Below, piece after piece: positions 9,682 to 18,024 of a stretch of 64,000 nucleotides of DNA (its first letter is position 1; each line of letters opens with the position of its first letter). Both the position numbers and the translations under genes were made by a program. The notes under the pieces are model-generated. The model searched no databases, was not told the DNA's origin, and saw nothing but the letters and a program-made list of their open reading frames with translations. The DNA is from Methylohalobius crimeensis 10Ki (GTDB lineage Bacteria; Pseudomonadota; Gammaproteobacteria; Methylococcales; Methylothermaceae): contig NZ_ATXB01000001.1 in the NCBI RefSeq assembly GCF_000421465.1, positions 2,449,001 to 2,513,000 on the forward strand. Reading direction: 5' to 3'.

Positions 9682-11003
9682 GTTTCCAAGGGTTGTATCA
9701 GACGTGTCTGCCAATCGGCCACTTCGGCGCGCAATGCGGACCAATCCAGCTTGGTCAAGCGCCGCTTCGCCAATAGCCGCTCACCGCCGACCCAAACGTC
9801 GGTCACCTGCTGGCGGCAGGCCGAATAAACGATTTGCGAGACGGGGTCGAACAAGGGGCGGGTCTCCGGTTGGGAAAGGTCGACGGCGGTCATATCCGCC
9901 CATTTGCCCGGCTCCAGCGAGCCGATCCGGTCCTCCATTCCCAATACCCGGGCGCCCTCGATGGTGGCCATTTCCAGCGCCCGAGGGGCGGGCAAGGCTT
10001 CCGGATTTTCAGCCACTCCTTTGGCCAGCAAAGCGGCGGTGCGCATCTCACCGAACATGTCCAGGTCGTTATTGCTCGCGGCCCCGTCGGTCCCCAGTGC
10101 CAAGGCAATTCCCGCCTCGTCCAGGCGGGCGGCGGGACAGAATCCACTGGCCAGCTTGAGATTGGACTCCGGACAGTGCACCGCCCCGCAACCGGCGGCG
10201 GCCACTCGCTCGATCTCGGAATCTTCCAGATGAATCATGTGGGCCCCGATCAAGCCTTGGTTCAACAACCCCAACCGCCCCATCCGGGCCAAGGGGCGCT
10301 CGCCAAAGCGCGCCAGGCTTTCCTCGATCTCGATCCCGGTTTCGTGGAGATGCACATGCACTTTCAAGTCATATTCATCGGCCATGGTCCCCACCTCCCG
10401 GAACAGTTCGTCACTGACCGAATAAGGCGCATGGGGCGCCAACAGCCAGGCGATGTGGTCGTCGGGCGGGCAAGTCCGATATAAATCGCGGTTCTTGGCG
10501 ACATACTCTTCCGGGGAACGGGCCCAGGGGGTGGGGAAATCCACAAAAATCAAACCCACCGCGGCGCGCATGCCCGTCTCGCGAACCACCCGGGCGGTGA
10601 CGTCGGGAAAGAAATACATGTCGCTGAAACAAGTGGTCCCGCCCCGCAGCATTTCGGCCACGGCAAGGCGGGTGCCGGCCGCGACGAAATCCTCGTCCAC
10701 CCAGCGCATTTCCCGCGGCCAGATGTGTTCGCTCAGCCATTCCATCAACGGCAAATCGTCGGCAATGCCCCGCATCAACGCCATGGCGGCGTGGGTATGG
10801 GCATTGATCAGGCCGGGAATCAAGGCGTGATCGGGCAGATGTACGGTTTCCGTCGCCCGGAAACGGCGCTGTGCCTCATCACGGCTGCACACCGCTACGA
10901 TTCGACCGGCGCGTACGGCGACGGCGGCATCGGTCAGTAGCCGCTGACGGGGAACCACCGGTATAATCCATCCGGCAAAAATGAGCGTGTCGATCGACTC
11001 CAT
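9678..11003 (-). CDS. mtaD: TRZ/ATZ family amidohydrolase, probable 5'-methylthioadenosine/S-adenosylhomocysteine deaminase
   Basis: A 441-residue amidohydrolase. Metal-binding HTHAAMALMRG, the later His in HVHLHETGIEIEES, and ALGTDGAASNNDLDMFGEM (catalytic Asp) are intact. It should deaminate methylthioadenosine to methylthioinosine. Start ATG 11003 gives the family length; a frame running upstream to 11792 is antisense to mtnA. It is divergent from mtnA 18 bases away, and the two fit one methylthioadenosine recycling route in which a phosphorylase (not in the window) makes methylthioribose-1-phosphate. Confidence 0.9.
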   Translation of the reverse strand: MESIDTLIFAGWIIPVVPRQRLLTDAAVAVRAGRIVAVCSRDEAQRRFRATETVHLPDHALIPGLINAHTHAAMALMRGIADDLPLMEWLSEHIWPREMRWVDEDFVAAGTRLAVAEMLRGGTTCFSDMYFFPDVTARVVRETGMRAAVGLIFVDFPTPWARSPEEYVAKNRDLYRTCPPDDHIAWLLAPHAPYSVSDELFREVGTMADEYDLKVHVHLHETGIEIEESLARFGERPLARMGRLGLLNQGLIGAHMIHLEDSEIERVAAAGCGAVHCPESNLKLASGFCPAARLDEAGIALALGTDGAASNNDLDMFGEMRTAALLAKGVAENPEALPAPRALEMATIEGARVLGMEDRIGSLEPGKWADMTAVDLSQPETRPLFDPVSQIVYSACRQQVTDVWVGGERLLAKRRLTKLDWSALRAEVADWQTRLIQPLET

Positions 11004-11021
11004 CGATTTCACTATCTTTGA

Positions 11022-12134
11022 ATGCGCCAAAACTTTAACACGGAACCCCCCAAGATGCACGATTCCCCCATTCCGAACATCGCTGCGGACCTTGCCGACC
11101 GCGTCCGTCCGCTGCGCTGGACCGATGCCGGCCTGGAAGTGCTGGACCAGCGCCGCCTGCCGGATCGGACCGAATATCGACTCTGCGCCGCCGCCGATGA
11201 GGTGGCCGAAGCCATCCGCACCATGCAAGTGCGCGGGGCGCCGGCCATCGGCATCGCCGCCGCCTTCGGCGTGGTGCTGGCGGCCCGGCGGTGGTTTCGG
11301 GAAAATCCCGAACGCTGGAAGCGCCTGATCGAAGCGGACCTGGAAACGCTCGCCCGATCGCGCCCCACGGCGGTCAATCTCTTCTGGGCCTTGGAGAGAA
11401 TGCGCCGGCGCATCGCCGACCTGGAATACGTCCCCGAACCGGCGCTGCTGGCCGAGGCCCGCGCCATTCACGCCGAGGATATCGCCGCCAACCGTAAAAT
11501 GGGTGAACTGGGGGCCGATTTGATCGGTCAGGCGAATGGTATTTTGACCCACTGCAATACCGGCTCCCTCGCCACCGGCGGCTACGGCACGGCCCTGGGC
11601 GTCATTCGCTCGATTTGGCAACGCGCCCTCGCCGGTTCCGGCGATGCCCGTCCGCATATTTTCGCCACCGAGACCCGTCCCTGGCTCCAGGGCGCTCGAC
11701 TCACCCTGTGGGAACTGGTGCAGGATCGAATCCCCGCCACCTTGATCTGCGATTCGGCGGCGGCGTTCCTGATGCAGCAAGGCCGAATCCAATGGGTGAT
11801 CGCCGGCGCCGACCGAATCGCCGCCAACGGCGACACCGCCAACAAGATCGGCACCTACAACCTGGCGGTGGCGGCCCGTCAGCTCGAGGTCGGTTTCATG
11901 GTGGCCGCGCCCACCAGCACCATCGATTGGGAACTGCCTGCCGGCGATCGCATTCCCATCGAGGAACGGGACGCCGGGGAACTCCTACCCGAGTATTATC
12001 GAGGGAAGGAACGTCTCGCCGGCGCTTGGAATCCGGTCTTCGACGTCACCCCCAAGGAACTGATCAGCGCCATCGTGACCGAACGGGGAATCGTCCACCC
12101 CGACCAGGAGTCCCTGGACAAACTGCGCGCCTGA
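11022..12134 (+). CDS. mtnA: S-methyl-5-thioribose-1-phosphate isomerase
   Basis: A 370-residue enzyme that isomerises methylthioribose-1-phosphate to methylthioribulose-1-phosphate in methionine salvage. Diagnostic motifs are [35 protein letters not shown] with the active Cys, [33 protein letters not shown] with the active Asp, and [10 protein letters not shown]. Two starts are possible: ATG 11022, used here, and ATG 11055; neither has a convincing ribosome binding site. The stop overlaps the trmL start. Confidence 0.94.
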   Translation: MRQNFNTEPPKMHDSPIPNIAADLADRVRPLRWTDAGLEVLDQRRLPDRTEYRLCAAADEVAEAIRTMQVRGAPAIGIAAAFGVVLAARRWFRENPERWKRLIEADLETLARSRPTAVNLFWALERMRRRIADLEYVPEPALLAEARAIHAEDIAANRKMGELGADLIGQANGILTHCNTGSLATGGYGTALGVIRSIWQRALAGSGDARPHIFATETRPWLQGARLTLWELVQDRIPATLICDSAAAFLMQQGRIQWVIAGADRIAANGDTANKIGTYNLAVAARQLEVGFMVAAPTSTIDWELPAGDRIPIEERDAGELLPEYYRGKERLAGAWNPVFDVTPKELISAIVTERGIVHPDQESLDKLRA

Positions 12135-12598
12135 TGTTCGAAGTCGCCCTGTTCGAGCCGGAAATCGCGCCCAACACCGGCAACATCATCCGCCTGTGCG
12201 CCAACACCGGATGCCGGCTTCATCTAATCGAACCGTTGGGATTCGATTTGAAGGAAAAAAGGCTGCGACGGGCGGGGCTCGACTACCGCGACCTCACCGT
12301 CATCCACCGCCATCCCGACTTGAACGCGTTGCTGGAATACTTGGGATCGGCGCGTTTATTCGCACTCACCACCAAGGCCCACCGCCACTACACCGAGGCG
12401 CGTTTCCAGGCCGGAGACGTATTTCTGTTCGGCCCGGAGAGCCGGGGATTGCCGGAAGCGGTTTTGAATGCCCTTTCCTCCGAGCGAAAACTGCGCTTGC
12501 CGATGGTGCCGGACAGTCGCAGTCTCAATCTTTCCAACACGGTGGCGGTGACCGTCTACGAAGCCTGGCGCCAACAGGAGTTTACCGGTGGCGGTTAG
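12134..12598 (+). CDS. trmL: tRNA (cytidine(34)-2'-O)-methyltransferase
   Basis: A 154-residue SPOUT methyltransferase that 2'-O-methylates the wobble base of tRNA-Leu. NIIRLCANTGCRLHLIEPLG, FGPESRGLPE and MVPDSRSLNLSNTVAVTVYE form the knotted SAM site. Its ATG overlaps the mtnA stop (TGATG), so the two are cotranscribed. Length is normal for TrmL/YibK. Confidence 0.94.
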   Translation: MFEVALFEPEIAPNTGNIIRLCANTGCRLHLIEPLGFDLKEKRLRRAGLDYRDLTVIHRHPDLNALLEYLGSARLFALTTKAHRHYTEARFQAGDVFLFGPESRGLPEAVLNALSSERKLRLPMVPDSRSLNLSNTVAVTVYEAWRQQEFTGGG

Positions 12599-12706
12599 AA
12601 TCCGCCCCGATAGGGACGTGGGTTATGGCCCTTACCCTCTTTTATACCGCCTTCGATCTCGCTATCCTAATGGCTTGATTTCAACCGACATGCAATACAA
12701 TCGCCC

Positions 12707-13405
12707 ATGCAACGCATTCTGATTACCGGCATCGGCTCCGGGCTGGGAAAGGCGCTGGCCGAATACTACCTGGCGCGGGACGTACAAGTTTACGCCTTGG
12801 GCAGGCATCTGCCGGAGGATCTGAAGGAGCACCCCCGATTGCACTTCCAATTCTGCGATTTACGCGGGCTGGAACGCATCGATTCGGCGGTTCGGGCTTT
12901 GCTGAACGGGACGGAAACCCTCGACCTGATTATCCTCAATGCCGGGGTGCTCAACGCAATAAACGACATGACCGACATTCCGGTCCATGAACTGGAGACG
13001 GTCATGACCGTCAACGTTTGGTCCAACAAAGTGCTTTTGGATACGGTCATCGGCCTCGGCCTCAAGGTCGATCAGGTGGTCGGCATCTCCTCGGGGGCGG
13101 CGGGCAACTGCAACCGGGGCTGGAACGCCTACTCTCTCTCCAAGGCGGAGCTCAATGCCCTGCTGAAACTTTATTCCCGGGAACTGGAAAATACCCACGT
13201 CACCTCCCTGGCGCCGGGAATCATCTGGACTCCGATGCTGAAAAAGCTGATCGAGACCACCGATACAACCCGATTTCCGTCCGTTCAGCGGGTCAAGGAG
13301 GCGGACAAGCTGTCGCCGGAAGAAGCCGCCAAGCTCCTGGATGCCACTTTCCCTAAATTGAAGGCCTACGAGAGCGGCTCGTTTCTCGATGTCCGCGCCC
13401 TTTGA
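12707..13405 (+). CDS. SDR family oxidoreductase
   Basis: A 232-residue classical SDR: LITGIGSGLGKALAEYY, NAGVLNAI, GISSGAAGN with the Ser, and YSLSKAELNALLKLY with Tyr and Lys. It is separated from trmL by 108 bases and has no clear ribosome binding site. A possible promoter (TTGATT, 15-base spacer, TACAAT) ends 12 bases before the start, which would leave a very short leader. A direct repeat begins three bases after its stop. Substrate unknown. Confidence 0.85.
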   Translation: MQRILITGIGSGLGKALAEYYLARDVQVYALGRHLPEDLKEHPRLHFQFCDLRGLERIDSAVRALLNGTETLDLIILNAGVLNAINDMTDIPVHELETVMTVNVWSNKVLLDTVIGLGLKVDQVVGISSGAAGNCNRGWNAYSLSKAELNALLKLYSRELENTHVTSLAPGIIWTPMLKKLIETTDTTRFPSVQRVKEADKLSPEEAAKLLDATFPKLKAYESGSFLDVRAL

Positions 13406-13407
13406 CG

Positions 13408-13463
13408 GCATGCGGCATGGACTTCGGGACGGGTTGCGAACCTGGTGGCCCAATGGGAAGCAG
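13408..13463 (+). repeat. direct repeat, copy 1, flanking the DUF433/DUF5615 pair
   Basis: A 56-base sequence beginning GCATGCGGCATGGACTTC and ending CCCAATGGGAAGCAGT. It matches 14105-14164 in the same orientation: 26 of the first 28 bases and 15 of the last 16 agree, with a diverged middle four bases shorter. In one frame both encode ACGMDF...PMG. It lies immediately after the SDR stop. Confidence 0.8.
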
Positions 13464-13481
13464 TATTTCAGGAGGATGCCA

Positions 13482-13820
13482 TCATCTATCACAGATCTCA
13501 ATGAGAGTTTCGCCTAAACGCAACATATGCATCGCGTCCGGAAACACTCGCTTGAGAACTGCCCGCATATGGGCATTAGAGGTATTACCGAGCGTTACCC
13601 AGAGTATTCGGGGAGGCGGGCCGTATTCGCTCAGCAGCCGTAAAAAATCGCTGTCTTTGGTCATCACGACAGCGCCCGCTTTCCGTGCAGCACAGAAAAT
13701 CACGCGGTCAGCTGCATCTCGGTAACCTAACCATTTGACAGAATAGGCCTCAATAGCAAATTGTTCGGTCATCCAAGGCGCCAATGCCGGCGACAATTGC
13801 GCGTCGACCCAAAGGATCAT
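13482..13820 (-). CDS. DUF5615 family PIN-like protein, probable toxin
   Basis: A 112-residue protein of the DUF5615/Mut7-C-like group of PIN-related nucleases. Conserved acidic positions are visible in WVDAQLSP near the N-terminus and MTKDSDFLRL in the middle. It overlaps the upstream DUF433 gene by four bases (ATGA), the usual toxin-antitoxin arrangement. It likely acts as an RNase on RNA; activity is inferred from the family. Confidence 0.85.
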   Translation of the reverse strand: MILWVDAQLSPALAPWMTEQFAIEAYSVKWLGYRDAADRVIFCAARKAGAVVMTKDSDFLRLLSEYGPPPRILWVTLGNTSNAHMRAVLKRVFPDAMHMLRLGETLIEICDR

Positions 13821-14041
13821 GCAGCGAGCATTGGGTGATCTAGTTTCTGGGCGGCGAATTTCAGTGCGGCGGTGATGTCTTCAGGTTCCAAGTCCGGCAA
13901 CTCTTCTCGCACCTGATCCGGGGACAGGCCTGACGCCAAGAGGTCGAGAATATCGATCACCCGTATCCTCATGCCCCGGATACAGGGGCGTCCGCCACAT
14001 TGCTCCGGGTTTATGGTGATACGTTTACGCCAATCAGACAT
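13817..14041 (-). CDS. DUF433 domain protein, probable antitoxin
   Basis: A 74-residue protein with the DUF433 signature: RITINPEQCGGRPCIRGMRI followed by a helix-turn-helix region (LASGLSPDQVREELPDLEPEDI). Such proteins precede DUF5615 genes and are thought to be their antitoxins and autorepressors. Both genes sit between the two direct repeats. Confidence 0.87.
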   Translation of the reverse strand: MSDWRKRITINPEQCGGRPCIRGMRIRVIDILDLLASGLSPDQVREELPDLEPEDITAALKFAAQKLDHPMLAA

Positions 14042-14104
14042 GGAATGTCCCCATTACGGCTTGAATTAGTTCAACAGTTCGTAAAACGCAGTTTATCATG
14101 CGTT

Positions 14105-14164
14105 GCATGCGGCATGGACTTCTGGATGGGTTACAACAAACCCGTTCCCCCAATGGGAAGGAGT
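14105..14164 (+). repeat. direct repeat, copy 2, flanking the DUF433/DUF5615 pair
   Basis: A 60-base partner of the repeat at 13408-13463, same orientation, starting GCATGCGGCATGGACTTC and ending CCCAATGGGAAGGAGT. It lies just upstream of the DUF433 start and ends 12 bases before the stop of the next membrane protein gene. The pair brackets the toxin-antitoxin genes. Confidence 0.8.
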
Positions 14165-14176
14165 GTCTACTTGACC

Positions 14177-15010
14177 TTAGGCCGGCACGGCTTCATCCGC
14201 CAAACCGAAAACATTCAGATCGATCAAGGCGAACGCCGCCAACCACAAGAAGGCATCCCAGAAATCGAGAAATTCCCCCCGGATTCCCCAGAAAATCGCC
14301 CCCGCCAATAAGATCAGGTACAAGCCGGCCTTGGTGAATTCACTGACCCGAAGCAGCCACCCCTTGAGCCGGTCGCGCTCCATGAGATAAACGTCCAACT
14401 CGAGAATCACCACGACCAGGAGCCAGGTGGTGGCGTAGATCACGTCCACCAAGGCCATCCAACGCGCCTCTTGGAGACGCGCCGGATCGGCGAGAATATG
14501 AGTGTCCTCGATCCTAACCCAGGAAAGATTCCGTAACTGCTCGCAAGATCCGGCGGTAAAAGGCAGATATTCGTCCAGTTCCTGAAGATAGGTGTAGGCG
14601 GTCCCGGCCAGGGTACAAACGTCGTCCACCGCAAACGGCACCGCCTGGGTCAACATCAAATATTTGGCGATGTATCCGTAATAAGAAGACAGCACAAAAA
14701 AGTAGCAAACCACTCGCAACCCGTGGAGTCCCCACAACACCGGTCCTTTGAGTTTGTCGGGCGAGATCAAGGCGGTTTCGAGCTCGAAACAAAACAACAG
14801 CACCAGCCACGAAATCATATCGATGGTAATGGCATAGGCCTCCACGAACCTATGATAGGTCACCCCCTCGGCGAGGATCTGCCGGGCGCTGGCGGAATCC
14901 ATTTGCAGGTACTGATAAGCATCGTAAATCAGAAGAAGGTAGATGCTGTATTTGAGCAAATTAAATAGCGCAACCTTGCTCAGAAGCTTTTCCGGATAGG
15001 TAGCATTCAT
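14177..15010 (-). CDS. multi-pass membrane protein of unknown function
   Basis: A 277-residue protein with about seven hydrophobic segments (LLKYSIYLLLIYDAY, ISWLVLLFCFE, VVCYFFVLSSYYGYIA, VIYATTWLLVVVIL, LYLILLAGAIFWGI, AFLWLAAFALIDL). A hydrophilic stretch in the middle (LAGTAYTYLQELDEYLPFT) is probably outside the membrane. ATG 15010 is preferred; the frame is open to 15079, but that extension runs through the terminator hairpin of glgP. It lies after glgP on the same strand. Function not recognised. Confidence 0.75.
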   Translation of the reverse strand: MNATYPEKLLSKVALFNLLKYSIYLLLIYDAYQYLQMDSASARQILAEGVTYHRFVEAYAITIDMISWLVLLFCFELETALISPDKLKGPVLWGLHGLRVVCYFFVLSSYYGYIAKYLMLTQAVPFAVDDVCTLAGTAYTYLQELDEYLPFTAGSCEQLRNLSWVRIEDTHILADPARLQEARWMALVDVIYATTWLLVVVILELDVYLMERDRLKGWLLRVSEFTKAGLYLILLAGAIFWGIRGEFLDFWDAFLWLAAFALIDLNVFGLADEAVPA

Positions 15011-15037
15011 GGCTGGTGCAAACCCAGACGCAGACAA

Positions 15038-15065
15038 GGCGGATCGCCCTTTCAGGCGATCCGCC
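15038..15065 (-). terminator. Rho-independent terminator of glgP
   Basis: On the minus strand an 11-base perfect stem (GGCGGATCGCC with GGCGATCCGCC) closes a six-base loop and is followed by TTGTCTG. It lies about 50 bases after the glgP stop. Confidence 0.75.
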
Positions 15066-15115
15066 CTCGATTTATCCAAATTCCCGTAATTTTCCTGCGA
15101 CGACTCGAACGACGC

Positions 15116-17617
15116 TCAGCTACCCGGCGATATCGGCGTCAATCGCCAGATTTCATCATTGTATTGGGAGATCGTCCGGTCGGTGGAAAACCGTCCGCTG
15201 CAGGCGGTATTGAGAATACTCGAACGCAACCAGCGCGGCCGATCCCGATACGCTTCCGCGGCACGCTTCTGGGCTTCCACGTAGCTGCGGAAGTCGGCCG
15301 CGGTGAGCCACGGATCGTGCGGACTTTTGATCGCGCCGATCACATCGTCGAACAGTCCGGGTTCGAAGCGGTTGAAATGCCCTTTTTCCAGCAATCGCAT
15401 CACCCGGGACAGGTCTTCATCCGCCGAGATGATGGCCTGAGGATCGTAATGCCCGCGAGTCTGCGCCACTTCCTCGGCGGTGAGGCCGAACAGGAAGAAG
15501 TGCTCTTCTCCCACTTCCTCCAGGATCTCGATGTTGGCACCGTCCAGGGTACCGATGGTCAAGGCGCCGTTCAGCATGAACTTCATATTGCCCGTTCCGG
15601 AAGCCTCCTTGCCCGCGGTGGAAATCTGTTCCGACAGATCGGATCCGGCGCAAATGACCTCCATGGCCGACACCCGATAATTGGGCAAAAACACCATCTT
15701 GAGGAGCCCCTCGGTATCCGGATCGCTGTTGACCACCCGGGCGACATTGTTGATCAATTTGATGATCTTTTTGGCGATCAGATAGCCCGGCGCCGCCTTG
15801 CCGCCGATGATCACCGCCCGCGGGGTCCAGTTTTCGATATCCCCGCGCTTGATCCGGTCGTACAAATGGATCACATGCAAGGTATTGAGCAGTTGGCGCT
15901 TGTATTCGTGAATCCGCTTGACCTGCACGTCGAACATGAAGTTGGCGGGAATCTCGACGCCGCTTTCTTGAAAAATAAAGTCGATCAAGCGCTGCTTGTT
16001 GGCATGGCGCACCTCGTCCCAACACTGCTGGAATCGGGCGTCGGAAGCCAAAGGCGTCAATTCGTGCAGCCGATTGAGTTCGGTCACCCACCGGTCGCCG
16101 ATCGCCTCGCTGATGAGGTCGCTCAAGTCGGGGTTGTTCCAGGCCAGCCAGCGGCGCGGGGTGATGCCGTTGGTCTTGTTGTTGAACTTGTACGGCCAGA
16201 GTTCGTAGAAATCCCGGAACAAGCCTTCGCTGAGCAATTTGGAGTGCAGCTCCGCCACTCCATTGACGGAATAGCTGCCCACGATGGCGAGATAGGCCAT
16301 GCGCACCTGGGGCTCGTGCCCCTCCTCGATCAGCGACATGCGCGCCAGGCGGTCCATATCGCCGGGCCAGCGCTTGTCCACCTCTCCCAAGAAGCGGGCG
16401 TTGATCTCGTAGATAATTTCCAGAAGCCGCGGCAGCCACTGTTCGAAGAGCCGCACCGGCCATTTCTCCAGCGCTTCGGGAAGCAGCGTATGGTTGGTGT
16501 AGGCCATGGTGCGGGAGGTAATATCCCAAGCCTCAGCCCACTCCAACCCTTGCTCGTCCATCAACAGACGCATCAATTCGGCGACCGCGATGCTGGGGTG
16601 GGTATCGTTGAGCTGGAAACAGTTCTTGTCGGCGAAATCGGAAAAATCCCGACCCCGAGTCCAAATCCAGCGTCGCAGCACGTCCTGCAGGCTGGCGGAG
16701 GCCAGAAAATATTGCTGGCGCAGACGCAACTCCTTGCCGTTCTCGCTGGCATCGTTGGGATACAGCACCAAGGTGATCTGCTCGGCCATATTCTTGGCGG
16801 CGACCGCTTCCGGATAATCGCCGGCGTTGAATTCTTCCAGATCGAATTCGTCGGTGGCGGCCGACTTCCACAATCGGAGGGTGTTGATGGTTCCGTTGCG
16901 ATAACCGGGAATGGGGACATCGTAGGGAACCGCCAGGATGTCATGGGTATCCACCCAGCGTACTTTCAAGCGACCGTCGTCGTGGGCGGTGGTGTCGGTT
17001 CTGCCTCCGAAACGCACCCGCAGCACCAACTCCGGGCGCTCCAATTCCCACACATTGCCGTTCCGCAACCAGTGATCGGGTTCTTCCACCTGAAAACCGT
17101 TTTCGACGTGCTGGCGGAACATCCCGTATTCGTAGCGCAAGCCATATCCCATTACCGGCAGTTGGAGGGTCGCGCAGCTGTCCAGGAAGCAGGCGGCGAG
17201 CCTTCCCAAGCCGCCGTTGCCCAACCCGGCATCGGATTCGATCTCGACCAGTTCTTCCAGGTGGAGACCCAAACTGTGCAAGGCCTCGGTGATGGAATCG
17301 GTGATGCCCAGGTTGAGCATGGCATTCCCCAGGGCGCGCCCCAACAGAAACTCCATCGATAAATAATAAGCCTGTTTGCAATGGCTTTCCTCGTAAGCGC
17401 GCCGGGTATTCTTCCACCGCTCCATCAAGCGGTCCCTGACCACCAACCCTAGGGCGGTGTAGGCATAATGCGCCGATTGGCAGCTTCGGTCGCGGCCGAG
17501 GGTGTAATTAAAATGGCGCTTGTAATCGGCTTGAATATCCTCCGCCTCGAGTCCCAAGGAGGGCAACTCGGCGACGGCCGAACTCGGTTTGCTTTTGACT
17601 AACGGCTGTACTGGCAT
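15116..17617 (-). CDS. glgP: glycogen/starch/alpha-glucan phosphorylase
   Basis: An 833-residue phosphorylase releasing glucose-1-phosphate from glycogen. Visible: EDIQADYKRHFNYTLGRDR, YYLSMEFLLGRALGNAM, DAGLGNGGLGRLAACFLDS, FQLNDTHPSIAVAELMR, VKRIHEYKRQLLN and EASGTGNMKFMLNGALTIGT with the pyridoxal-phosphate Lys, then GANIEI. Length is normal. ATG 17617 is used; GTG 17626 is three codons upstream and neither has a strong ribosome binding site. It is followed by a terminator and stands apart from other glycogen genes; a GH57 enzyme lies 12 kb away. Confidence 0.96.
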   Translation of the reverse strand: MPVQPLVKSKPSSAVAELPSLGLEAEDIQADYKRHFNYTLGRDRSCQSAHYAYTALGLVVRDRLMERWKNTRRAYEESHCKQAYYLSMEFLLGRALGNAMLNLGITDSITEALHSLGLHLEELVEIESDAGLGNGGLGRLAACFLDSCATLQLPVMGYGLRYEYGMFRQHVENGFQVEEPDHWLRNGNVWELERPELVLRVRFGGRTDTTAHDDGRLKVRWVDTHDILAVPYDVPIPGYRNGTINTLRLWKSAATDEFDLEEFNAGDYPEAVAAKNMAEQITLVLYPNDASENGKELRLRQQYFLASASLQDVLRRWIWTRGRDFSDFADKNCFQLNDTHPSIAVAELMRLLMDEQGLEWAEAWDITSRTMAYTNHTLLPEALEKWPVRLFEQWLPRLLEIIYEINARFLGEVDKRWPGDMDRLARMSLIEEGHEPQVRMAYLAIVGSYSVNGVAELHSKLLSEGLFRDFYELWPYKFNNKTNGITPRRWLAWNNPDLSDLISEAIGDRWVTELNRLHELTPLASDARFQQCWDEVRHANKQRLIDFIFQESGVEIPANFMFDVQVKRIHEYKRQLLNTLHVIHLYDRIKRGDIENWTPRAVIIGGKAAPGYLIAKKIIKLINNVARVVNSDPDTEGLLKMVFLPNYRVSAMEVICAGSDLSEQISTAGKEASGTGNMKFMLNGALTIGTLDGANIEILEEVGEEHFFLFGLTAEEVAQTRGHYDPQAIISADEDLSRVMRLLEKGHFNRFEPGLFDDVIGAIKSPHDPWLTAADFRSYVEAQKRAAEAYRDRPRWLRSSILNTACSGRFSTDRTISQYNDEIWRLTPISPGS

Positions 17618-17716
17618 GGCAATCACACAATCGAAAAAGTGGCGTTAATCATAGTCCAAAACCCCGACGACTTGGCAAGTTTATGGACAGAAAACACGGA
17701 AAAATTCTGTTTATTG

Positions 17717-17745
17717 TTGACAGAAATTTCGTTCATCAGTAAACT
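17717..17745 (+). promoter_or_regulatory. promoter for the tRNA-Arg/tRNA-Asn unit
   Basis: A perfect -35 box TTGACA (17717-17722), a 17-base spacer and -10 TAAACT (17740-17745). The next bases, GCCCGGAC, form a GC-rich discriminator such as is found in stable-RNA promoters under stringent control. The tRNA begins 18 bases after the -10 box. Confidence 0.7.
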
Positions 17746-17762
17746 GCCCGGACAGTTTGCGA

Positions 17763-17839
17763 GCGCCCGTAGCTCAGCTGGATAGAGTACCTGGCTACGA
17801 ACCAGGTGGTCGGAGGTTCGAATCCTTCCGGGCGCGCCA
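17763..17839 (+). tRNA. tRNA-Arg (anticodon ACG)
   Basis: 77 bases including an encoded CCA. The acceptor stem GCGCCCG pairs with CGGGCGC, the D arm has AGCTCAGCTGGATAGAGT, the anticodon stem CCTGG/CCAGG closes the loop CTACGAA with anticodon ACG, and the T arm contains GGTTCGAATCC. ACG needs TadA editing to inosine to read CGN codons. Confidence 0.96.
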
Positions 17840-17845
17840 GTCTTT

Positions 17846-17921
<76 letters not shown>

Positions 17922-17929
17922 ATAAAAAC

Positions 17930-17962
17930 AAAGGCTTAGCCGATCACGGTTAAGCCTTTTTT
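17930..17962 (+). terminator. bidirectional Rho-independent terminator
   Basis: AAAGGCTTAGCCG and CGGTTAAGCCTTT form a 13-bp stem with one G-T mismatch and a four-base loop, followed by a T-run (TTTTTTATT) on the plus strand. On the minus strand it is followed by TTTGTTTTT, so it can also end the MFS transcript arriving from the other side. Confidence 0.8.
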
Positions 17963-18024
17963 ATTGCCTCCGTCTAAGTTGGCGCTTATGGTCGGTGACC
18001 CCGGGCATGATCTTGCATCTGCGT

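Noticed and set aside
13402-13725. 107-codon plus-strand frame beginning in the ACGMDF repeat
   Set aside because: It runs antisense through the DUF5615 gene; only the repeat part is of interest and is listed as a repeat.
15164-17362. 732-codon open frame opposite glgP
   Set aside because: Antisense shadow of a conserved gene with no recognisable motif.
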